Source: Nitrosomonas sp.
GTDB lineage: Bacteria > Pseudomonadota > Gammaproteobacteria > Burkholderiales > Nitrosomonadaceae
Direction of reading: 5' to 3'
Length of the DNA: 64,000 bases
Assembly (NCBI RefSeq): GCF_021731985.1
Contig: NZ_JAKFWH010000056.1
Location: 1 to 64,000 of the forward strand
How positions within the stretch are numbered: the first letter of the stretch is position 1; each line of letters begins with the position of its first letter. A program made the position numbers and the translations under genes. Positions 47,038 through 54,610 of the stretch are shown here, one piece after another. The notes below the pieces were generated by a model that was not told the DNA's origin, searched no databases, and was given only the letters and a program-made list of their open reading frames with translations.

Positions 47038-48210
47038 TTAATAGGTTGGCAGTGACTGATCGACATCTTTGATCCACGCAAGAATTCCACCGTCTAAACT
47101 TTTCACGTTGGTAAAACCATATTTCTGCATTTCAACGAGCACATCGCGAGAGCGCATCCCCATTTTGCAATGAAGAACAATGAAATCCTCTTTATTCATC
47201 GTGGCCAAAACTTCTTCCGACATTATTTGATTTTTCGGAATAAGCGTAGCGCCCTCAATATGAACGATATTCCATTCTTCGATGCCGCGAACATCGATGA
47301 GTTGGACATCTGTACCATTTTCTTTGATTGTTTTCAGCTCCCGCGCACTGATCACAGGGATATTGGTGCGGCTATCATGGGCTGAGCGATCTACACCACA
47401 GAATCTTTGATAGTCGATCAATTGAGTGATCGGGGTTCGCACCGGGGCTTTGTGTAGCGGAATAAACCGGTAGCTCATCTCCAGGGCATCATAGACAGCT
47501 AGACGCCCCAACATGGTTTCACCGATTCCGGTAATTAATTTAATCGCTTCTGTTGCCATCATCGCACCAATCGAAGCGCAAAGAATCCCCAATACACCGC
47601 CTTCTGCGCAGGATGGCGCCATTTCAGCTGGCGGTGGTTCTGGATACAAATCGCGGTAATTCAATCCCAACCCGCCAGGTGCATTTTCCCAGAAGACGGA
47701 AACCTGCCCTTCAAACCGGTAAATAGATCCCCATACATAGGGTTTCCCTGCCAAAACACAGGCATCGTTCACCAAATAGCGTGTAGCAAAATTATCTGTA
47801 CCATCCACAATCAGGTCATATTCTGAAATAATCTTTCCGGCATTGGTAGCTTCAAGCCGTTCACTGTGAAGTCGTACACGAACATAGGGATTCAATTCAT
47901 TGATCGAGTCCCGCGCACTCTCAGATTTCAATCGGCTGATATCGGACTGACCGTGAATAATTTGTCTTTGCAGATTAGACTCATCCACCACATCGAAATC
48001 AATGATGCCCAATGTACCAACCCCGGCTGCTGCGAGATAAAGCAGCGCCGGAGAACCTAATCCCCCGGCACCGATCACTAGAACCTTACTACTTTTAAGC
48101 CGCTTTTGACCTTCCAGACCCACTTCAGGAATTAATAAGTGACGGCTATAGCGCGAAATCTCGTGTTTACTCAGCTCTTCTACAGGACTAACTAATGGTG
48201 GTAATCGCAT
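47038..48210 (-). CDS. MoeZ-like adenylyltransferase with rhodanese domain (E1-like)
   Basis: The product has 390 residues. The N-terminal ThiF/MoeB domain has VLVIGAGGLGSPALLYLAAA and the substrate loop SCAEGGVLG, with the conserved ISRYSRHLLIPEVGL near the start. The C-terminal rhodanese domain (about 280-390) has the active-site Cys348 in HCKMGMRS. It would adenylate the C-terminus of the CysO-like carrier and hand over persulfide sulfur to make a thiocarboxylate. It is closer in appearance to actinobacterial MoeZ than to E. coli MoeB, which lacks rhodanese. A double palindromic operator lies about 160-215 bp upstream, making this the first gene of the operon. Confidence 0.92.
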   Translation of the reverse strand: MRLPPLVSPVEELSKHEISRYSRHLLIPEVGLEGQKRLKSSKVLVIGAGGLGSPALLYLAAAGVGTLGIIDFDVVDESNLQRQIIHGQSDISRLKSESARDSINELNPYVRVRLHSERLEATNAGKIISEYDLIVDGTDNFATRYLVNDACVLAGKPYVWGSIYRFEGQVSVFWENAPGGLGLNYRDLYPEPPPAEMAPSCAEGGVLGILCASIGAMMATEAIKLITGIGETMLGRLAVYDALEMSYRFIPLHKAPVRTPITQLIDYQRFCGVDRSAHDSRTNIPVISARELKTIKENGTDVQLIDVRGIEEWNIVHIEGATLIPKNQIMSEEVLATMNKEDFIVLHCKMGMRSRDVLVEMQKYGFTNVKSLDGGILAWIKDVDQSLPTY

Positions 48211-48365
48211 AAAAACTCCCTATTCGTTCTAAATTCATTACCTTATCCAATGGACAGCGTAATTCACTTGCTACTCTGTCGGGTCAAAATTTACTGGCTT
48301 ATGTTTCATGTATCGGCGTGCATATCTCGATAAAGAAAAACACTTGCTGTAATTTAGTTCTGCGA

Positions 48366-48426
48366 AATGTAAATTAAACGAATGCAATTGGGAATGCGGC
48401 AAATTGCCGCGCGACATTTTGCCGCA
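48366..48426 (-). promoter_or_regulatory. Double palindromic operator and promoter of the sulfur-carrier operon
   Basis: TGCGGCAAATTGCCGC and its neighbouring copy fill 48395-48426. On the minus strand they abut TTCCCA (48389-48394), a 17-bp spacer and a TACATT -10 (48366-48371). The arrangement is the same as upstream of the MtrA/MtrB-like operon. Confidence 0.6.
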
Positions 48427-48429
48427 GCA
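48370..48429. repeat. 60-bp dispersed repeat, copy 2
   Basis: Identical to 27219-27278 except two bases. It carries the double palindrome and the -35/spacer region. A 55-codon frame at 48493-48660 (plus strand, MNLSVIFWHGQEWK) overlaps the next gene's end and the other repeat, so I do not call it a gene. Confidence 0.8.
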
Positions 48430-48521
48430 GCGAGAAGCTGGTTTCAGGGTATGATTATTGAGAAGAAAATTCTATAATTCATAATTTAAAATATGAACTT
48501 ATCAGTTATCTTCTGGCACGG

Positions 48522-48632
48522 ACAGGAATGGAAGAATGCTGAAGGGCAGGAAAAAGCAATCTCGCTGATTTTTTGTGGGATCGCTAAAAATTCGTTATTG
48601 GAAGTTCAAAACACAACGACACGCTATTTCAA
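48522..48632. repeat. Diverged ~105-bp repeat, copy 2
   Basis: Blocks shared in order with 34741-34842: CAGGAATGG, CAATCTC, TTTTGTG, ATCGCT and GTTCAAAACACAACG. It runs into the 3' end of the hydrolase gene that starts at 49514. Confidence 0.5.
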
Positions 48633-49514
48633 AATAAAATCCCGTACGATTCTAATCTGATTGTCATCCATAAGCATCGGGGCATGACCGATACCGGGCA
48701 ATTCGACGATTTTGGCTTTCGCGCCACGCACCTGCATCTGTGCGGCAGTTTCAGCCGTTAATATATCCGATTCAGTTCCACGCAAGACCAAAGTAGGATT
48801 AGCTAACTTATCCCATTGTTCCCATAAATCAATGTCCTTGATTTCACGATCTTTAAAGCTGATTGCAATCCTCGGATCATAGCGAAAACCGAAGGATCCA
48901 TCTGCATATTCGCGTGCACTGTGAATCGCCATATGATTCCACTGATCCTCAGTTAATGGACCAAATGACGCAGAAATCACTTTCATATAGTTCTTAAATT
49001 CTTCGAAACTAGCAAAGCGCGGATCTTTACCGACATAATCGGCAATCCTTTTCAGAGCAACCGCAGGAATCAACGGACCAATGTCGCTCAGTATCAATTT
49101 ATTGATTGTAAAAGGCAGATTCGGTTGGATCGCCAGAATCATTCCGATCAATCCCCCCATCGAAATACCCACCCAATCCAGCGTAATCTTTGTTTGGTAT
49201 TGCGCCTGGATATGGGCCACTAATGACATCGCGTCTGAGAGGTATAGCGGGTAGTAATCATAGTCATGCGCATGCGCCAGCCAATCGCTTTGGCCGCGCC
49301 CTACTACATCAACAGAAATTACCCTGCAATCCGATTGCAGGGCTTGTGCAAGATAATCGAAATCACGGCAATTACGTGTTAATCCATGGACGCAGATGAC
49401 AACATGCGGATTCTGCGGATCCCCCCAATCGGTATACGCGATATGATGCGGATCTTTTTGCTTGCCATCGGCCGATAATGTAGGGACAAGTAATCGATTG
49501 ATTAATATTTTCAT
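48624..49514 (-). CDS. Alpha/beta-fold hydrolase
   Basis: The protein has 296 residues without a signal peptide. VVICVHGLTRNCRDFDYL carries the oxyanion HG motif, DWVGISMGGLIGMI the nucleophile elbow (Ser in GISMGG), and LPGIGHAPMLMDD the catalytic His. VDVVGRGQSDWL is the family's D-x-x-G-x-G-x-S segment. It resembles the esterase/haloperoxidase-like subgroup. The substrate is unknown. It is upstream of, but separated by about 400 bp from, the sulfur-carrier operon. The 49515-49806 gap to the divergent lpxK-like gene holds nothing that I can identify. Confidence 0.85.
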   Translation of the reverse strand: MKILINRLLVPTLSADGKQKDPHHIAYTDWGDPQNPHVVICVHGLTRNCRDFDYLAQALQSDCRVISVDVVGRGQSDWLAHAHDYDYYPLYLSDAMSLVAHIQAQYQTKITLDWVGISMGGLIGMILAIQPNLPFTINKLILSDIGPLIPAVALKRIADYVGKDPRFASFEEFKNYMKVISASFGPLTEDQWNHMAIHSAREYADGSFGFRYDPRIAISFKDREIKDIDLWEQWDKLANPTLVLRGTESDILTAETAAQMQVRGAKAKIVELPGIGHAPMLMDDNQIRIVRDFILK

Positions 49515-49806
49515 CGTTTAATTTTGCGCTAATTACATAAATAGGTTAAAACAAAACTGAGCGTTCATACTGCCCAATCTTCACACAAATCTTGTCTATC
49601 GGATATACGGCATAAAAAAATTTAACTTCCAAATCGATTACCACTTAGAATGAAAGTACAGCTTCATACCCATGAGGAAATTCTAATTAAGTTGATTACA
49701 TTCATAGTTCGACAACCTCACCACAAACGTAATCAATATATTACCTCTCGTCCCGAGTCTGTCGAAGAACTTAATCAGAGCTCTGTAACTTGAATAGAAA
49801 CGAAAT

Positions 49807-50835
49807 ATGAAATTGTCAGCGCTCTATTGGCATCGTATCACTCCATTACACTTTCTGTTATGGCCTTTAAGTGTTTTCTATAGTTTCTTCTTAGTACTAA
49901 AGAAATTATGCTATTGGCTGGATATTTTGCCTTCGATCAAGCTACCAGTTCCTGTCATTATGATCGATAGTATCAGTATCGATGATGGCGGCAAAACGCC
50001 TCTACTGTTCTGGCTCGTTGATTGCTTACTGACACATGGTTTTTCACCGGGAATCATAACACGAGGTAACTATGATAATCCTGGGCCTCCCGCAGCCGTA
50101 ACCTCCACCAGTGATCCCAATAGCGTCGGTGGAAAAACATTTTTACTTGCACAGCATTGTGGAGAACCATGTCCCGTTTGGATTGGAAATGACAGAGCCG
50201 CAGTTGCACAAGCACTTCTGAATGCACACCCAACTTGCAATGTCATCATCTGCAATGACGGCATGCAATATTATCGCCTTGAACGGGATATTGACCTGGT
50301 TGCCGTTGATTTTAGCGAGCAGAGCTTCGGCAACGGATTGCTCCTGCCTGCCGGTCCATTACGGATGAATCTTAAGTATTTGGGGAAATCCGGCATTATC
50401 GTAACAAATGGAAAACAAAATCCTCATACTGATACGAGCAAATGGGGGAAAACCTACAATATGAAGCTGATCAATGAAATTGCATATAATGTAATCAATC
50501 CTGAAGTCCATCAACTGGTTTCGGATTTCAAAAACAAACGTGTACACGCCATCGCAGACGCGGATAATTCGTCTTGGTTTTTTGATTATATACAGAGAAT
50601 AGGCCTAAATGCAGAATTACACTCGTATGCAGAAAATCACCGATTTACCCAATCAGAGATTTATTTTGCTGAAGCAGATGTTGTACTCATGCCTGAAGAA
50701 AATGCTTTGCAGTGCCAGAGTTTCGCAGACAACAAACTTTGGGCATTGCCCAAAAAAGCTTGGGTCAATAGCGAATTGCAGGCTATCATACTGAAAAAAA
50801 TTGGAAATAATTCTACTCTGCAAAGTCGACTATGA
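49807..50835 (+). CDS. Divergent tetraacyldisaccharide 4'-kinase (LpxK-like)
   Basis: The protein has 342 residues, normal for LpxK, which phosphorylates the lipid A disaccharide precursor at the inner membrane. An N-terminal membrane helix (LLWPLSVFYSFFLVLKKL) is present. The kinase blocks are recognisable but altered: the P-loop, usually GGTGKTP, is DDGGKTP; the RGY motif is RGN; and the DDGLQHY motif is NDGMQYY. NGLLLPAGPLR and ENHRF are retained. It may be a second, degenerate LpxK or one with a different substrate; the usual msbA neighbour is missing. Confidence 0.75.
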   Translation: MKLSALYWHRITPLHFLLWPLSVFYSFFLVLKKLCYWLDILPSIKLPVPVIMIDSISIDDGGKTPLLFWLVDCLLTHGFSPGIITRGNYDNPGPPAAVTSTSDPNSVGGKTFLLAQHCGEPCPVWIGNDRAAVAQALLNAHPTCNVIICNDGMQYYRLERDIDLVAVDFSEQSFGNGLLLPAGPLRMNLKYLGKSGIIVTNGKQNPHTDTSKWGKTYNMKLINEIAYNVINPEVHQLVSDFKNKRVHAIADADNSSWFFDYIQRIGLNAELHSYAENHRFTQSEIYFAEADVVLMPEENALQCQSFADNKLWALPKKAWVNSELQAIILKKIGNNSTLQSRL

Positions 50836-51116
50836 GCCCGATCCAATCAGCTTATCTTGGCAAGTTATTGAGAACGAATTCGAGACAGCCGATGCAAGAC
50901 AAAACAAGAGAAAAAGCTTAGTTTATGTATAAAAAAGAGTATTTCAAGTTTGTTTCTAACACCACATCGGCAACACAGCTAGTTTTTTAACGGTCTGCCA
51001 AGAATCTGTTGGACTCGATACTGATCTACTGCACTATGGAAATAGCGCTTCGCGGTTTGAGTCCGGCAGACTTCCAGCGGGATAGTTAATTAGAAATGGC
51101 GTTGATAGCGTCCAAT

Positions 51117-51287
51117 TAATCCAAACTTGACGGACTACTAGTCGTTAGTGATCAAGGTATTCGGAGGCTTGCCGGTCAGAAAAAAAATAACAAATACCGG
51201 AAAGCAGAGGAACTGATTGCTAAAGGTCAAACAATTCGAATGCTAAGAGAAAGTGATTTTCTAGAAATCATCAATGATGCAACTTAA
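51117..51287 (+). pseudogene. BRCT-like domain fragment
   Basis: After an in-frame TAA, SKLDGLLVVSDQGIRRLAGQ then KYRKAEELIAKGQTIRML and SDFLEII read through to a TAA at 51285-51287. The pattern (LVVSD-x9-K-x-x-K-A-x-E-L-I-A-x-G-x-x-I-x-x-L-x-E-x-x-F) looks like the C-terminal half of a BRCT domain. No start or N-terminal part is visible, so it is a decayed tail. The rest of the 50836-51373 gap holds no gene I recognise. Confidence 0.5.
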
Positions 51288-51373
51288 TACAAATCTTATA
51301 CAACTTATAAGATGTTAGGTGTTTTGTTGGATAGGTATTAAAATCCATTAACCTATTGATTATATTACATACA

Positions 51374-51466
51374 TGGCGGAGAGAGAGGGATTCGAACCCT
51401 CGATAAGCTTTTTGTGCCTATACTCCCTTAGCAGGGGAGCGCCTTCGACCACTCGGCCATCTCTCC
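51374..51466 (-). tRNA. tRNA-Ser (anticodon GCU)
   Basis: The minus-strand gene is 93 nt including the encoded CCA. GGAGAGA pairs with TCTCTCC for the acceptor stem; the D-arm begins GGCCGAGTGG. The anticodon loop CTGCTAA sits on a CTCCC/GGGAG stem, giving GCT, followed by a long variable arm typical of serine tRNAs and a TTCGAAT T-loop. Confidence 0.95.
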
Positions 51467-51513
51467 GTTATTTATTGCGATAAGCTAATTCTCGATGAAT
51501 ACTATTATTCTTG

Positions 51514-52743
51514 TTAAAGTGCCTGCTCAAGATCAAATGCTTTATGCAGCACTCTGACAGCGAGTTCCATATATTTTTCATCGACAACAACGGATACCTT
51601 TATCTCGGAAGTAGCAATCATTTGTATGTTAATCCCTTCTTCTGCCAGCACACGGAACATTTTGCTGGCAATACCAGCGTGAGAGCGCATGCCAACACCA
51701 ACTACCGAGACTTTCGCAATTCTATCACCTCCCAATACATCGCGCGCACCAATATGAGGCTGGATCTTTTCTTTCAGGATATTCATCGTATTTTTAAATT
51801 CATTGCGATGAACGGTAAATGAGAAATCTGTCAAACCATCGTGGCCTACATTTTGGATAATCATATCCACATCAATATTAGCATCAGCCACGGGGCCAAG
51901 AATTTGATAAGCAATACCAGGATGGTCGGGAACACCTAATACAGTAATTTTCGCTTCATCACGATTAAATGCGATTCCTGAAATGACCGCTTGTTCCATA
52001 TTTTCATCTTCCTCAAAAGTAATCAGAGTACCTTGACCTGCATCCTCAAAACTGGATAAAACTCTCAACTTTACTTTATATTTCCCTGCGAATTCAACAG
52101 ATCTTAATTGTAAAACCTTGGAGCCAAGACTTGCCATCTCAAGCATTTCTTCGAAGGTGATTGTATTCAGTCTTCTTGCTTCAGCGACTACACGAGGATC
52201 TGTCGTATAGATCCCATCCACATCCGTATAAATCTGGCATTCATCGGCTTTTAAAGCAGCTGCCAGAGCTACCCCGGTAGTATCTGATCCGCCACGACCC
52301 AGCGTGGTGATGCTTCCTTTCTCGTCGATCCCTTGAAATCCGGCGACTACCACCACATAACCGGCTTCTAGGTCGCCTCGAATTTTTGCTTCATCAATAC
52401 TCAATATCCGGGCTTTAGTATGTGTGCTATCGGTCAGTATTCGCACTTGCGGACCAGTATAGCTTTTGGCTTTGACGTTAAGTTCCATCAATGCCATCGC
52501 TAACAGTGCGATGGATACTTGCTCACCGGTGGAAATCATCACATCCAATTCACGCGGATCAGGATTTTCCTGAACTTCGTGCGCAAGAGCAATCAGGCGA
52601 TTCGTTTCGCCGCTCATGGCTGAAACAACAACTACAATTTGGTGCCCTTGTGAATGGAATTTCGCCACCCTGCGCGCAACATTCTTTATCCGCTCAGTGC
52701 TTCCAACCGATGTGCCGCCGTATTTTTGAACGTAAAATGCCAC
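51514..52743 (-). CDS. lysC: Aspartate kinase
   Basis: First enzyme of the Lys/Thr/Met/diaminopimelate pathway, phosphorylating aspartate with ATP. Length is 409 residues, the normal betaproteobacterial monofunctional size. The family starts MAFYVQKYGGTSVGS; other motifs are FQGIDEKGSITTLGRGGSDT and TDVDGIYTTDPR. Two C-terminal ACT domains (about 265-409) would bind lysine or threonine for feedback (VLGVPDHPGIAYQIL, VVGVGMRSHAGIASKMF). It lies 47 bp downstream of the tRNA-Ser gene on the same strand order, with no visible operon partner. Confidence 0.97.
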   Translation of the reverse strand: MAFYVQKYGGTSVGSTERIKNVARRVAKFHSQGHQIVVVVSAMSGETNRLIALAHEVQENPDPRELDVMISTGEQVSIALLAMALMELNVKAKSYTGPQVRILTDSTHTKARILSIDEAKIRGDLEAGYVVVVAGFQGIDEKGSITTLGRGGSDTTGVALAAALKADECQIYTDVDGIYTTDPRVVAEARRLNTITFEEMLEMASLGSKVLQLRSVEFAGKYKVKLRVLSSFEDAGQGTLITFEEDENMEQAVISGIAFNRDEAKITVLGVPDHPGIAYQILGPVADANIDVDMIIQNVGHDGLTDFSFTVHRNEFKNTMNILKEKIQPHIGARDVLGGDRIAKVSVVGVGMRSHAGIASKMFRVLAEEGINIQMIATSEIKVSVVVDEKYMELAVRVLHKAFDLEQAL

Positions 52744-52998
52744 AGATCAACTATCCACTAAATTTTAGAATGGAAAAACTTTTCAATTTTACATGCTTCC
52801 CTCAAAGAAAACCAGACCAAGTCTCTTCCAACATGAAATGAAGCTGAAGGGTCAGAATATTTCCGCCAAGGAATGATCTGAAATTGAATTGCTGAATTGG
52901 TCATTATGCGAAGCTATAGACCTTGTCGCAGATCAAGGCATTTCTGGACGGAGCATCGGAGGTTACATTTCGAGTTTCCAAGGGAGAACGTAATCAGT

Positions 52999-54174
52999 TT
53001 ATCGAGTTTGCTTTCTACGTCGCAATACGAAACCCAGCAATCCCAACCCAGTCAGCAACATGGCGTAGGTCTCCGGTTCCGGGATTGCGACAATAGGAGA
53101 ATCAGGTGAAAGTAAAAATGCCCGAGATCCGCCACCGGCAGAATCTTTCAGGGATCCCCATCCGATGATCTGTCCGTGATTGTTAATACCAACTGCTGAA
53201 AGCTCGGTCCATCCGGCTGCGACAACCGGCGCAAGCAGCGAGAGATCGGTTATTAGATCATCGGCATACAGGAAAGCACTGTGAGTACATTGGATACAAA
53301 AACTATTTAACCCTCCCACCACATGACCAAAATCGTTGATATCATTTGCTATGCTGTCTATCGGGGTACCCAACTCGGCTAAGCTTAAACCATCTGCATC
53401 AGTGACAAAGGCATGCCCAGGAAGATAACCGGAAAGGGGATCATAAAAACCAGAAAATCCCACTACCTGTCCAGCATCGTTGATGCCACCGGCAAAGCTG
53501 TGTGTGGCTCCTTGAATGGAACCCAGATCTTTTATGCCTATACCGTTTTCACCAGTAATGAAGGCATGTTGCATGGTGTTGCGCGCATTGGAAAAACTCC
53601 CCACTACCTGCCCAGAATTGTTGATATCGTAGGCAACGCTGGAGATTCTGCGCAAGGCAGTCAAGTCAGTCATCCCCACTCCACCCGGGCCAGTGATGAA
53701 AGCGTGGTAAGCGGCATTTCCCGCAGTGGAAGAAACTCCCACTACTTGGCCAAAATCGTTGACACCGTAGGCGATGCTATAATCTCCACCCAAGGTACCC
53801 AAGTCGGTCATCCCCACGCCGTTTGCGCCAGTGATGAAAGCATGCGTGCTCCCAGCACTCGTGAAAGAATATCCCACAACCTGCCCGGAAATGTTGATAT
53901 CGGCGGCATAGGTTCCTACTCCACCTAAGGTATCCAAATAATTGATGCCTACACCGTTTGCGCCCGTAATGAAAGCGCGACTAAACCCAGCACTATTGTC
54001 AACACCCGCCACTTGCCCGGAATCGTTGATAGCCTTCGCAACGCTATATGACCCATCAAGCGCACCCAGTTCTCGAATTGACCAATCCGCCCATGCAATT
54101 GCTGGAATTGAAACTGCGGAAATTCCAGCAAGAAAGGTGACAGTGCGTTTAAGTTTTGCAAGTTTATTATGCAT
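52999..54174 (-). CDS. HAF-repeat PEP-CTERM surface protein
   Basis: The product is 391 residues from the ATG at 54174 (MHNKLAKLKRT), with AAGGAA upstream; an earlier in-frame ATG is less signal-like. The signal peptide ends near IPAIAWA. The body is seven HAF-type repeats (HAFITGANGVGM, HAFITGPGGVGM, HAFITGENGIGI and others), each with INDSGQVVG- or VNDFGQVVG-type strands and a GTLGG turn, predicting a beta-propeller-like surface protein. The tail IPEPETYAMLLTGLGLLGF is followed by RRRK. It uses IPEP instead of VPEP. The sorting enzyme is not in the window. Confidence 0.92.
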   Translation of the reverse strand: MHNKLAKLKRTVTFLAGISAVSIPAIAWADWSIRELGALDGSYSVAKAINDSGQVAGVDNSAGFSRAFITGANGVGINYLDTLGGVGTYAADINISGQVVGYSFTSAGSTHAFITGANGVGMTDLGTLGGDYSIAYGVNDFGQVVGVSSTAGNAAYHAFITGPGGVGMTDLTALRRISSVAYDINNSGQVVGSFSNARNTMQHAFITGENGIGIKDLGSIQGATHSFAGGINDAGQVVGFSGFYDPLSGYLPGHAFVTDADGLSLAELGTPIDSIANDINDFGHVVGGLNSFCIQCTHSAFLYADDLITDLSLLAPVVAAGWTELSAVGINNHGQIIGWGSLKDSAGGGSRAFLLSPDSPIVAIPEPETYAMLLTGLGLLGFVLRRRKQTR

Positions 54175-54350
54175 GATTTCCTTATTGAGTGACTGGTCAA
54201 CTGGTGATAAGGCGGTCATCCATCAAGATGAATAGAGTATCGATTCCAACCTTTCCCCGGATTATCAGCTTACACGGTTTATGACCGGTTCGATAGACTC
54301 TGACTACTGCCGGCTACGGGAATAATAATGTTCATTGCCTCAAACAATAA

Positions 54351-54366
54351 GGCAGAATAGCGGCCA
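54351..54366 (-). promoter_or_regulatory. Candidate sigma-54 promoter of the HAF PEP-CTERM gene
   Basis: TGGCCGCTATTCTGCC on the minus strand fits TGGCAC-N5-TTGC with GG-N10-GC spacing and three of four -12 bases. It overlaps a perfect 8-bp inverted repeat AATAGCGG/CCGCTATT (54356-54380). PEP-CTERM genes in other species are under sigma-54 with PrsK/PrsR, which makes the site plausible. The leader would be about 175 nt. The rest of 54175-54610 has no gene that I see. Confidence 0.4.
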
Positions 54367-54610
54367 ATTTACCCGCTATTTCCGGAATTATTATCCACAG
54401 CTTTATCGATAGCCTCGATGAGCAGAGTGCTAGTTTTATTCTTTGGAAAATGCAAGCGGTCTTAAGTCAACCTCCCTAGTGCCCTACTTTGATAATCAAA
54501 AAAGATGAAGGGAATTGGATACAGTTTAACTGCAAAGTTATAGAGCTAATGCAGAACCGCACCCAAGAGGAGCGAAGAATTCGAATGGAACCTAAACGAG
54601 ATAGCCCGTA

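Noticed and set aside
48493-48660. 55-residue plus-strand gene in the repeat
   Set aside because: It overlaps the opposite gene's end and a diverged repeat whose other copy has no equivalent frame.
53413-53928. 171-residue plus-strand gene within the HAF region
   Set aside because: It is the complement of the HAF repeats of a real PEP-CTERM gene.
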